From assembly GCA_031551775.1 (NCBI GenBank), contig JAVBND010000067.1, positions 1 to 64,000 of the forward strand: a stretch of DNA of 64,000 bases, written 5' to 3'. Below, piece by piece: positions 16,369 through 25,500 of the stretch (positions within the stretch are counted from its first letter, which is position 1; each line of letters opens with the position of its first letter). The stretch is from Anaerozeibacter sp031551775 (GTDB lineage: Bacteria > Bacillota > Clostridia > Christensenellales > Aristaeellaceae). A program made the position numbers and the translations under genes. The notes under the pieces were generated by a model. That model had not been told where the DNA came from. It ran no database searches and saw only the letters and a list, made by a program, of their open reading frames with translations.

Positions 16369-17778
16369 CTACCCTTCCAGTGGCAGCGTAAAAGTAAATT
16401 TCGCGCCGCGCGGTTGGTTGTCCTCCACCATGAGCTTTCCCTTGTGCGCCTCGACGATGGCCATGCAGATCGGCAGACCCAGCCCGATGCCGCGCCGCGA
16501 GTCTGTGGACGCGCCCTTCGTGGTGAAATAGGCATCGAAGATGTGCTTCTTGGTTTCATCCGGGATATTTTCACCCGTATTGGCAACCGTAAAGGCCGCG
16601 TGGCCGTCCCGAATGCCCACCGTCAGCTGGATCTCGTCGCCAGGCCGGGTGTGCTTGATGGCGTTGTCAAACAGGTTGATGAGAACCTGCGCGATCAGCT
16701 TGCCGTCAACCCGTAGCGCCACCACCTCGTCGGGATACGTAACGCGCAGTACCCGCCCGCCCCATAGCCGCTCCATGCGTTTGACCGCTTCGCCCACCAA
16801 GTCGTCGATGACCTCATAGTCCATGTGGATGTCGAGCCTCGATTCGCTGATGCGGGTCATGTTGAGCACATTGTCCACCAAGTTCGTCAACCACACCGTC
16901 TCATCGCTGATGTCCGAGGCCAGCTTGCGTTTCTCCTCGGCGGACAGATAATCGAACTGGTCGGCCAAAAGCGTGCTCGCGCCGTTGAGCGAGGTCAAGG
17001 GCGTGCGGATGTCGTGCGCTATGGCCCTGAGGAATGTTCCGCGGCTTTTTTCGCGCTCCATGGCGACGCGGATCTTCTCCCGCTCATTGTACAGATCGTC
17101 GCGGTCGAGCGCGATCCCGATTTGCGCCGCCAGCGTGCGAAAGAACAGATCGTACTTGGTGCGCGTCTGGGCGTTTGAACATTCCACCCGCAACGCGCCC
17201 AGAGCGCGCGCGGAGGTGCGAATTGGATATCGCGCCACCAGATCGCCCGTCTCGGCGCACGCGCCGTACACCCCCTCGTCGCCATTGATGTGCACGGCAG
17301 CCGGGCAGCCGCAGTGGTCCTGTACATACCCAATGCCGTTCATGATGATGCTGCGCCTGCCCGCCACCTGCAAAAAACCGCTCGAAACCTCGTGCAGCAT
17401 ACGCGCCGCCACTTCGTTCTGCGCCGCCACCTGCATCTGGTGCGCAAGCCTCGACATCATCGCGCTGCCTACCAGGCCGGTCAGCAGGAAAAATATCACC
17501 AGGATGACATCACTGCCGCTGATCATCATCAGCGACATCATGGGCCTGGTGAAAAAGTAATTGAAAGACAGCGCGTTGAGCACGGCGGACAGCGCGCCAA
17601 ACACATACCGCCGGGTAAGCACCGAGGAGAGCAGGACGCACAGCAAGTACAGCATGATCACGCTGTCGTTGTCGATCCCGGCTCGACTGCCGGCCAAGGC
17701 CAACAGCGTCGCCACCGCCACCAGCGTAAGCACGATCACGCACGACCTGACCGCCTCGCTACGGCGAATGGGCCGCAT
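16369..17778 (-). CDS. KdpD-like sensor histidine kinase without the N-terminal KdpD/USP domains
   Basis: This gene encodes 469 residues. The first 110 residues hold four membrane helices with the KdpD hallmark NYFFTRP (DUF4118 region). A GAF-like domain follows, then the kinase core with His in AIAHDIRTPLTSL (about 255), the N-box NLFDNAIKH and the G-box GIGLGLPIC. Full KdpD is about 900 residues; the cytosolic KdpD and universal-stress domains are absent, which is a known short form. It lies 11 bases after trkA and 7 bases before the response regulator. It probably senses potassium or turgor and controls this operon. Confidence 0.88.
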   Translation of the reverse strand: MRPIRRSEAVRSCVIVLTLVAVATLLALAGSRAGIDNDSVIMLYLLCVLLSSVLTRRYVFGALSAVLNALSFNYFFTRPMMSLMMISGSDVILVIFFLLTGLVGSAMMSRLAHQMQVAAQNEVAARMLHEVSSGFLQVAGRRSIIMNGIGYVQDHCGCPAAVHINGDEGVYGACAETGDLVARYPIRTSARALGALRVECSNAQTRTKYDLFFRTLAAQIGIALDRDDLYNEREKIRVAMEREKSRGTFLRAIAHDIRTPLTSLNGASTLLADQFDYLSAEEKRKLASDISDETVWLTNLVDNVLNMTRISESRLDIHMDYEVIDDLVGEAVKRMERLWGGRVLRVTYPDEVVALRVDGKLIAQVLINLFDNAIKHTRPGDEIQLTVGIRDGHAAFTVANTGENIPDETKKHIFDAYFTTKGASTDSRRGIGLGLPICMAIVEAHKGKLMVEDNQPRGAKFTFTLPLEG

Positions 17779-17789
17779 GGTATCCCTCC

Positions 17790-18443
17790 CTACGCGCGCG
17801 CCGCTATGCGCGTCATGTCATTCAATTGCCCCGCGAGCACCAAGTGCTCCTGCGCGCCAAACACGTGATCCGGTTTGAGCACCGGAATCAGCTTTTTATC
17901 GCTGTTCTTATAGCCCAGAATGTTTACGTGGTATCTGGAACGGATCTCCAGCCCCCTGATCGAATGACCGACCCAGTCGCGCGGAACGCCCATCTCCATG
18001 ATCGCATAGTCATCCGACAACTCGATATAATCGAACAGGTTTTTTACACTATACCGCATTGCGAGCCGTTGCGCAATCTGTTTTTCCGCGTGGATCACCT
18101 CATCCGCACCAATTTTTTCCAGAAACTTGCCCTGTTTCTCGCGATCGGTCTTGGCCACTACGCAGTTTGCCCCGAGGTCTTTGAGCATGGAGGTAATTTC
18201 CAGCGACGATTGGAAATCGCCGCTTACGCATACGAAGCACACGTCGAAATTGGTCACGCCCAGTTCCCTGAGCACGTCCTCGTCCTGACAGTCCGCTACC
18301 TGCGCGGTGGTCACAAACTGCGCGATGTGTTGAACCTTGTCCTCGTCCTTGTCCACCACCATGACCTCGTTGCCCAGTTCCGCCAGCTTCATACTGAGGT
18401 GTCTGCCAAATCGGCCGACGCCGATCACCAACATGGATTTCAT
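17790..18443 (-). CDS. trkA: Potassium uptake regulatory subunit TrkA/KtrA (RCK)
   Basis: This gene encodes 217 residues from the ATG at 18443, with GGGAGGGG upstream. The RCK N-domain is complete: the Rossmann motif GVGRFGRHL, acidic strand end VVDKDED, then DVCFVCVSG and VVAKTDREKQGKFLEKIGADEVI. An RCK C-domain covers about residues 135-217. Single-RCK proteins of this size form the octameric gating ring of KtrAB-type systems and bind nucleotide. It is 16 bases after the channel gene and 11 bases before the kinase gene. Confidence 0.93.
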   Translation of the reverse strand: MKSMLVIGVGRFGRHLSMKLAELGNEVMVVDKDEDKVQHIAQFVTTAQVADCQDEDVLRELGVTNFDVCFVCVSGDFQSSLEITSMLKDLGANCVVAKTDREKQGKFLEKIGADEVIHAEKQIAQRLAMRYSVKNLFDYIELSDDYAIMEMGVPRDWVGHSIRGLEIRSRYHVNILGYKNSDKKLIPVLKPDHVFGAQEHLVLAGQLNDMTRIAARA

Positions 18444-18459
18444 ATCTTTCCCCTCCCAA

Positions 18460-19797
18460 TCAAACGATGATCTTCTCCTCAACGTTCAAGATTCTGGTCT
18501 TGATGCGCCGATCGGTCATCGCCATCAGAACCGACAGGCTGCCCACGCGGCCGATATACATCATCACGATGACCGCCGCTTTTGATGGCGCCGTTAAATT
18601 CGGCGTAATGCCCTTGCTCAATCCGACGGTGCCGATCGCGGACAGCGCCTCAAACAGCGCGTCCGCCGCGCCAATCCCCTGAACCGTGATGACCATCGTG
18701 CCCAGCAGCGCCACCAGAACGTACAGCATGGCGCTGTTGAAGGCAAGCCGCACCGCGCGCTCTTCCACCTTGCGGCGAAACACATTGATCGAATCTCGGC
18801 TGCGCAGGTAGGCGGCCATGGAGAATACCATTACAAAGAACACGGTGGTCTTGATCCCGCCGCCGGTGGAACCGGGCGACGCGCCCACAAACATCAGAAA
18901 CATCGTCAGGATCGACCCGCTTTCGCTGAGTTTCCCCATCTCTACGGTGTTGAATCCCGCGGTCCTGGGGGTCACCGATTGAAACAGCGCCGCCAATGTC
19001 CGTTCGCGCACCGTCATCCCCGCGAACGCCGCATTGCTTTCCGTGAAGTAGAACGCAACGGCTCCGCCAAGGATCAACACCGTCGTGACCGACAACACGA
19101 TCTTGGTGTGCAGCGCATACTTTTGCACGTGGTGGCGGTGGGTCAGCACGTCGTCCCATACGATAAACCCAAGACCGCCGACTACGATCAGCGCCATGAC
19201 GGTCACATTCACCGTCGTGTCGCCCGCATAATGGGTCAGCGAACCGAAGGGTTCAATCCGCCCCAAGATGTCAAAACCGGCGTTGCAAAACGCCGACACC
19301 GAGTGAAACACGCCGCACCACAGGCTTTCCCACAGGCCCATATCCTGCGCGAAGCGGACCGTCAACGCGATCGCACCGAGCAATTCAATCAGCAGCGTAC
19401 CAAACACCGCCTTGCGCACCAAGCGCACAATGCCGCCGATCTTCATCGCGCCGATGGACTCCTTCATCAGGAATCGCTCGCGCAGTCCGATCCGCTTGCC
19501 AAGCGCCATGGACATCAGCACGCCCATCGTCACAAATCCCAGGCCGCCCACCTGGATCAGGCACAGGATCACAATCTGCCCAAACAAGCTGAACTGCGTA
19601 TATGTGTCGTACAAAACCAAGCCGGTGACACATGTGGCGGACGCAGCCGAGAACAGCGCGTCCACAAACGGGATCGCGCGCCCGTCGCGGCTCGCGGCGG
19701 GCAGCATCAATACCGCGGCCCCCAGAAGAATCACCAGCGCAAACCCGATGGACAAAATTTGCAGCGGCGTGAATTTGAATCTAAGCACCTTGATCAT
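18460..19797 (-). CDS. trkH: Potassium channel subunit TrkH/KtrB
   Basis: This gene encodes 445 residues. The four repeated membrane-pore-membrane units are visible through their filter loops: ATCVTGLVLYDT, SAFCNAGFDI, TPRTAGFNTVEMG and SAIGTVGLSKG. The protein is close to KtrB in length. It overlaps the end of the upstream small gene by 17 bases, so translation is probably coupled. With the downstream RCK protein it forms the uptake channel. Confidence 0.95.
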   Translation of the reverse strand: MIKVLRFKFTPLQILSIGFALVILLGAAVLMLPAASRDGRAIPFVDALFSAASATCVTGLVLYDTYTQFSLFGQIVILCLIQVGGLGFVTMGVLMSMALGKRIGLRERFLMKESIGAMKIGGIVRLVRKAVFGTLLIELLGAIALTVRFAQDMGLWESLWCGVFHSVSAFCNAGFDILGRIEPFGSLTHYAGDTTVNVTVMALIVVGGLGFIVWDDVLTHRHHVQKYALHTKIVLSVTTVLILGGAVAFYFTESNAAFAGMTVRERTLAALFQSVTPRTAGFNTVEMGKLSESGSILTMFLMFVGASPGSTGGGIKTTVFFVMVFSMAAYLRSRDSINVFRRKVEERAVRLAFNSAMLYVLVALLGTMVITVQGIGAADALFEALSAIGTVGLSKGITPNLTAPSKAAVIVMMYIGRVGSLSVLMAMTDRRIKTRILNVEEKIIV

Positions 19798-20245
19798 CGC
19801 TGTACAATTCCTTTAAGCTAAGTTTGAGCATCTCCAACGCTTCACCCATGCCGCTCGCCACACAATCGACGCCGTAATCGCGGTAGATAAAGCGATACTG
19901 CGCTTGGTTGCACAGGGCGATCATGCGCGCGGGATACGACTTGCATGCTTGCGCGCACAGCAAGATATTGTCCGCGTCCCTTCCTGACGCCGCAAAAACC
20001 ACCGTACAATTCAAGCCCTCGGGCGGCACGGGTTCGCCGGTATAGCGCAGGTATGTCCGGTACGGTTGAAGCGCGTCCTCGACCTCCAAACGGCGCTGCG
20101 CATCCACAAAGACCAGCACGCCCTTCACGCAACCGCGCGGCGCATCAAACCCGCCCGATTCCAAAAAACGATCCAGCCTGCCCATCAGCACATACCCGAG
20201 CAGGACCAGGCAGACAACTGACAACGCAAGAACAATCATCTTCAT
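19781..20245 (-). CDS. Membrane-anchored RCK-like fragment, first gene of the Trk operon
   Basis: This gene encodes 154 residues. An N-terminal helix (about 1-22, MIVLALSVVCLVLLGYVLMG) anchors the protein. The remainder resembles the second half of an RCK N-domain (CTVVFAASGRDADNILLCAQ, ARMIALCNQAQYRFIYRDYGVDCVASG) without the first nucleotide-binding Gly motif and without an RCK C-domain. It overlaps trkH by 17 bases and heads the operon, which argues for a role in channel assembly or gating. The similarity is judged by eye; the role is inference. Confidence 0.6.
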   Translation of the reverse strand: MKMIVLALSVVCLVLLGYVLMGRLDRFLESGGFDAPRGCVKGVLVFVDAQRRLEVEDALQPYRTYLRYTGEPVPPEGLNCTVVFAASGRDADNILLCAQACKSYPARMIALCNQAQYRFIYRDYGVDCVASGMGEALEMLKLSLKELYSDDQGA

Positions 20246-20567
20246 TCCTTCTCCCGCTTTTATTGTACAGCGGATCAGGAAAATGCGCCGCTATTGTTCG
20301 CGCGCTCGTGCTAAGAAAAGATAAACGCGCCGATGCCGCCCGCAAGACAGGAGCGGGGCACGCGCGCGGCAGTCGCCATTCTCGCGGCGGGGCGGGCCCC
20401 TGCGCTGTTGCGCACACGCAAAAAGAGAAGGTGGCCGCTTGCGCAGTCACCCTCTCGTCATTTTTTGAGAAGAAGCATTGCCCGTTGATCCGGTCGGTGC
20501 AGGGGCATCCATCAGCAGGCGGCGCACGCCGTCGCGCCGTGCCCTGATCGAATCAAAAAGCGCTTTC
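20246..20567. other. Intergenic region with a bidirectional terminator
   Basis: This stretch lies between the Trk operon start and the end of the solute-binding gene. A hairpin at 20425-20456 (14 positions, two mismatches) is flanked by a T6 run at 20461-20466 on the plus strand and by a run of T on the minus strand, so it probably ends the minus-strand transcript from the giant-protein locus. Nothing else was seen. Confidence 0.5.
20425..20466. terminator. Terminator after the solute-binding protein gene
   Basis: The stem GAGAAGGTGGCCGC with GCAGTCACCCTCTC has a 4-base loop. T-rich tracts lie on both sides, and it sits about 110 bases after the minus-strand stop at 20568. Confidence 0.65.
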
Positions 20568-22481
20568 CTATTCGATGATCTCGATCCAACCGTCATCCAT
20601 GGTTTCCAATCCCTGTTCGGATTGGGCGCCCGCCTCGTTGAGTTCATCCGTCTTCGGCTCGCCGAGATAGGCATAGAGCAAGGCGCTTGCAAAGCTCCAG
20701 TTGGCGTTGGGTCGGTAGTCAATCAGGTCGGGCCGAAAGAAGTCGAAATACACGTTGGAATACAGCGGCACCATCGGGAGGACCTCCACGAAGCGCTTCT
20801 GAAACTCAAACCACTTTTCCGAGTAGCCTTCCTCGTCTTCGGCCGCTGTTCTGCGCATCTCATCGGCAAGCTGCATCAGTTCCTCGTCCATGATGCCGGT
20901 GGTATTGAACACGCCCTGATACACGGGATCGGTGCTGAACGTGTAGTAGGGGTCAAACACCAGGTTGAAGTTGGTGGCGGTGAAGAACATATCGTATGTG
21001 CGCTCACTGTGCCGGTAATAGTGCTTCAGCAGTTCGGAATAGGGCATTCGGGTGACGCTCAGCTCGAAGCCCGCACGCGCCATGGGCGGCGCGATCAACT
21101 CCTCGAGCAGGTTGCCCGCTTCGGAATTGTCCGGGATCGCCAGGCTGACGGCGAGCTTCTCAAGCGTCCCGTCGCCCGCCTTTCGGAAGCGCACGCCGCC
21201 CAGCTCATCGTCATAGGGCGCGCCGTCTTCACGAAGTGTCCAGCCGTCCTGTTCGAGCAGGCCAATGGCGGCGTTGGGGTTCAGGGCATACCGCGCCAGT
21301 TGCAGTACGTCGTCACCCATGGCGTCAGCCATCCACTGGCCATAGCCGTAAAACCCGTAGCTCACCAAGCCAAACCCCTTGAGAAACCGATCGGTCAGCG
21401 CCTCCTCATCCACGCACATCGCGACGGCCTTGCGCACATTCAGGGACTGGGCAGGCCCGCGCTCGCACGCAAAGCTGAGATAGCTCAGTCCGGCACGCAT
21501 GTAGTTGCTTGCTGACAGCAAACCGTTTCTCGATTCTTCCAATCCTTGATTGATCCGGTCGCCGCTTGAGACCTTGTTCACCAGATCCAGTTCGCCCGAC
21601 AGCAGTTGATCGATGGCGTCGCCCTGATTGACGGTTTGGATCGTCAGATATTGGATGCTGGGCTTTTGTCCCTCATAGTTGCCGGGGTAATTGGGATTCA
21701 TGTGCAGCGTGGCAACATGCGATTCGCGGTCGTAGCCATCGAGCACATAGGGGCCGCTCGTCAGCTTTGGGTAGTACCGGTAGCCGTTATCCGGGTCGAG
21801 CACGCTTTTTTTAAGCATCTCCTCGCCGAACGGACCGGTGATGTACGCGCCGTCGCCGTCGTCCTGGATGTCGCAGCCAGGCGCGATCTCCGCGATGGGA
21901 TAGGGTTGGACGTTGGCCAGCGTCAGCTCGTAATAGTAGGGCAGAAAATCGCCGGAGACCGTGATGCTGAACTGGCGCTCGGACAGCAGCCTGACGCCGG
22001 AAAAGCACGCCTTCTCATCGCCTTGGCGAACACCGCTCACATACTCCTCAAAACCCACCAGATGCGCCATCGCGCCCGGCACAGAGCCAAGATCGGTCAT
22101 CCTGGGATCTGCCAACAGCAATGCCGAGAACGCGTAGTCCTTCGCGGTGAGCGCGCTGCCGTCCGAGTATGCCAAGGCGTCGTTGAGCGTGAACAGGTAC
22201 GTGCGGTTTCCCTGCTCGTCATCGCTCAGTTGGATGTCTCTGAGTACGCTCATGTCCAGCGCAAAATTACCCACGCCGTTGAACGCCACGGTCGATTGGC
22301 CGTGGATCAGCGCGCGCACGTCCATGTCGGCGGCGTTATTGCCCCACATGTCGGTGAAGAAATCGCCGCTAAGCTGGCCCAGCACTCCGATGTTCAGCGC
22401 ATCCATGGCGCGCTCCGCCCGCGCGGTAAACCCCACACAGAGCATACCCAGACACAGCGCCATTGCGATCAGCTTCCTCAT
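20568..22481 (-). CDS. ABC-type solute-binding protein, family 5 (OppA-like)
   Basis: This gene encodes 637 residues. A signal peptide (about 1-23, ending FTARAER) lacks a lipobox Cys, unusual for a Gram-positive binding protein. The mature part follows the SBP family 5 layout: FTLNDALAYSDGSALTAKDYAFS early, the ligand domain with LSGELDLVNKVSSGD, SLNVRKAVAMCVDEEAL, and a final segment YDMFFTATNFNLVFDPYYTFSTD. Family members bind oligopeptides, nickel or sugars. No permease or ATPase genes are adjacent; instead it lies 42 bases downstream of the giant surface-protein gene on the same strand, so the two are probably co-transcribed. Confidence 0.85.
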   Translation of the reverse strand: MRKLIAMALCLGMLCVGFTARAERAMDALNIGVLGQLSGDFFTDMWGNNAADMDVRALIHGQSTVAFNGVGNFALDMSVLRDIQLSDDEQGNRTYLFTLNDALAYSDGSALTAKDYAFSALLLADPRMTDLGSVPGAMAHLVGFEEYVSGVRQGDEKACFSGVRLLSERQFSITVSGDFLPYYYELTLANVQPYPIAEIAPGCDIQDDGDGAYITGPFGEEMLKKSVLDPDNGYRYYPKLTSGPYVLDGYDRESHVATLHMNPNYPGNYEGQKPSIQYLTIQTVNQGDAIDQLLSGELDLVNKVSSGDRINQGLEESRNGLLSASNYMRAGLSYLSFACERGPAQSLNVRKAVAMCVDEEALTDRFLKGFGLVSYGFYGYGQWMADAMGDDVLQLARYALNPNAAIGLLEQDGWTLREDGAPYDDELGGVRFRKAGDGTLEKLAVSLAIPDNSEAGNLLEELIAPPMARAGFELSVTRMPYSELLKHYYRHSERTYDMFFTATNFNLVFDPYYTFSTDPVYQGVFNTTGIMDEELMQLADEMRRTAAEDEEGYSEKWFEFQKRFVEVLPMVPLYSNVYFDFFRPDLIDYRPNANWSFASALLYAYLGEPKTDELNEAGAQSEQGLETMDDGWIEIIE

Positions 22482-22523
22482 GATGTCCCCTCTCTCTCAC
22501 GCTTAAAACTTAGCAGGAACGCA

Positions 22524-25500
22524 TTATTCCAAGCAGTCGCCCGCGTTCAGGTTGCCCGTGCCCGCACTCAGCGGAATTTCGTTCTCGACGATGGTTTGCG
22601 GCAGCTCGCCGCCGCCGATCAGGTCGTAGTACACGCGGATCACATTGGACTCATTGCGCATGGTCAGCGCAAACGGCAGCGTTTCGACGCTCTGAAGCTC
22701 ATAGCCGGGCCGGATCTTGTCTTGATACTTGCGAATCACTTCGCCGTAGGTGCGGTTCGTATAGCGCTCGGTGGCGGTCTGGTCATACACGCCGTTGTAG
22801 TAATACTCCACGCGGTATTCGATGTCCTTGACGCGCTTGTAATACACACGAATCACGTTGCGCGAGACATCCGAAGCCAAGGTCATCGGCAACCCTTCGC
22901 TGCGCTCAAGCTCAAATCCGTTCAGCGCCGCGGCCGCAACGCGCAGGTCAATCGCCGTCACCGTGTCGCCCACCTTCATGCCGCCAATGGTGTCCACGCT
23001 GGCCAGATCGTACCCGTCGCCCTTGGTGTTCTGGTAATGGTACTCGATCGTATAGCTGATGCCGTCGGTACGCTCGTAGTACACGTTGATGACGTTGTTC
23101 GCCTCGATCAGGCCGATCTGAAGCGCGGTGGCGCTGGGGTTCGCGCCATACTGTACGCGGCTCAGGCTGAACCCGGGCTTGGTCTTATCGGGGTAGCTGG
23201 TGATCACCTGACCCAGCGTCTGCTTGGTGCGCACGACTGTGGCGGCGCTGTCCAGCGCGCCGGCGTAGTAATACTGGACGCGGTAGCTCAGGTCGTTGTT
23301 CGGCGTAATTTCGATCCTGCCGTTCTTCTTCACGACGTCATAGTTGCCCGATACGTTCGTGCTGCCATTTTCGATGGTGACCTTGCCCACCAGCACATCG
23401 TTTGAGCCGGTCAGTGTGCGCGTGTTGCCGGTCAGCACCACGTCATTCACGCTGTCGCCACTGAGCAGGTCGCCCGAGACGGTGTAACCCACCTTGTGCG
23501 GCTCGCCGTCAAACGGGAAGGATTTGGTTTCAGCGCTGACGTTCAGCGTGCGCTTGGCGATGGATAACTTGCCTTGGACGTACTCGATCTTCTGGTAACC
23601 TGCCGTGACATTCTTGCCTCCGGCGTCCAGAATGCGCGCGCCTGCGGGCACCAGGTTGTATGTGCCTGCACTTGTGCCCTCGCCCGTGATCGTCACGCCC
23701 TCGATGCGGTCTCCGCTCATAAGTCCGGTCACGTCGTAGCCATCCGCACCGTGCTTCTGACCATCGTAGGTGGCTTTGACGTTCTTCGCGGTAATCTTCA
23801 CCGCGCCGCCTCGACCAGTGATGGAGATCGTGCCCGGAACCAATGTGAGGCTGTAATTGCCCGTCACGTTCTTGCTGCTTTCCATGATGGTCGGCGCCCT
23901 TGACGCATCAAACGTAACGGCATTCTGCCCGACTTCCACGCGCGTCGCGCCGCTCAGTTGGGCATTGGGTTCGTGGCCGGCCAGCAGGCCCGTGGCCTTG
24001 ATCCCCACCGTGTGCTCCTGCGCGTCGTACGCGAATTTGTGGCTGTCCACAGTGAGCGTCGCCGCTTTCGCGGTGATGGTCAGCGCGCCCTTGACGTAGG
24101 TGATGTTGGCGTAGTCGAGAACCGGCTTGTTCTGGGCGCTCACAATTTCTACAGCCGACGGTACCAGCTCGTAGGTGCCCACGTCTGTGCCTTCGCCCGT
24201 GATGGTCAGGCCGCGGATTGTGTCGCCATTTTTAAGCCCAATCGCCGTATATTCCGTGCCCTGGTGACGCTCGCCGTTGTAGCTTTGAACCAGGTCTCTT
24301 GCGGTGATGATCAACTCAGCGTTGATCATGGTGATGGTAATCACGCCGGGGACGCGGGTGATTTTGTAGCTGCTGGTCACATCGTCATTGCCGTTCTTGA
24401 CCGTCACATTGCCGACCGTCACCTGCTGTTCGCCCACCGCCGTACGCGTGTTGTTCAGAAGCTCTGCGCTGAACGTGTCCCCCGGCGCCTTGTTGCCGTA
24501 GAACTCACTTGCAGTGATGGTATGTTCCTCATTGTCGAAGCGGAAACTGCCGCTGACAGCCTTGACGGTGATCTCTGCCGGGACAACCGTGATCTTGCCG
24601 GTCTCACCTAGGATCGAGTAGTTCCGGGTCACGTCGGCGGTCCCCTCAAACACCTGGACGGATGCCACGCTCACCTCGTTGTCGCCCGCAAGCTTTCTGG
24701 CCGCGCCGCTCAAAACAACCTGTTCTTTGTGGCCGTCCAGCATGCCGTCGATGGCGTATGCGACCGCGTGCTCGGTTCCGTCGTATCCGAAGCTCTCTGT
24801 CTCGGGCGTCACAACCAGCCCTTTGGGATCGATTTTCAGCACGCCCTTTTCGTCCGCGTTCACGGCGTAGTTGTCGGTGATGATGCGCGTGCCGCTGGTG
24901 ACGACGTAATCGCTGATGCTGGGCGAGCTATCGCCCACATCGGTGCGTGTGTTATCGGTCAGCACCACGTCCAGCACGTCATTCCCAAACAGCTTACCGC
25001 TCACAATTTCGTAGCCGGACACGCTGCGCTCGGTCGCGTTGTACTCGTAGTTGCCGGAAGCGGCCTTAATGGCGAGCGGCGCGGCGGTCACAGCGATCGT
25101 GCCGGTGCCCGAGAAGTCCACATCATAGCTGCCGGAGGCATCCGCGCCGCCGTTGGTGATCGCAAAGCTGGCGATGCGGGTAGCGTTGCTGCCGAAGTCT
25201 GTACGGACGGCGTCCGCCAGCACGACTGACAACTCATCACCGTTGTACAAACGCCCCTGCACGATCTCGTATCCCGAAACCGCCTGTGCGGTCGCGTTGT
25301 ACACGAAGCTGTCCGAGGCCGCCTTGATGCGCAACTCAGCGGGATCGATCGTGATCTTGCCCATGGCCTTTGCGTCCACCGCGTAGTTCGCGGTCACGTC
25401 GGTATTCCCGATTCGAATCGCGTAGCCCGTGATGGAGGTGTCATTTGAACCCACTTCCGTGCGCCTGTCGCCGGAGAGTTCAGGCGTCAGTTGCGCGCCG

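Noticed and set aside
22524..22620. LPQT as a functional sortase signal
   Set aside because: No hydrophobic segment or basic tail follows, both of which sortase substrates need.
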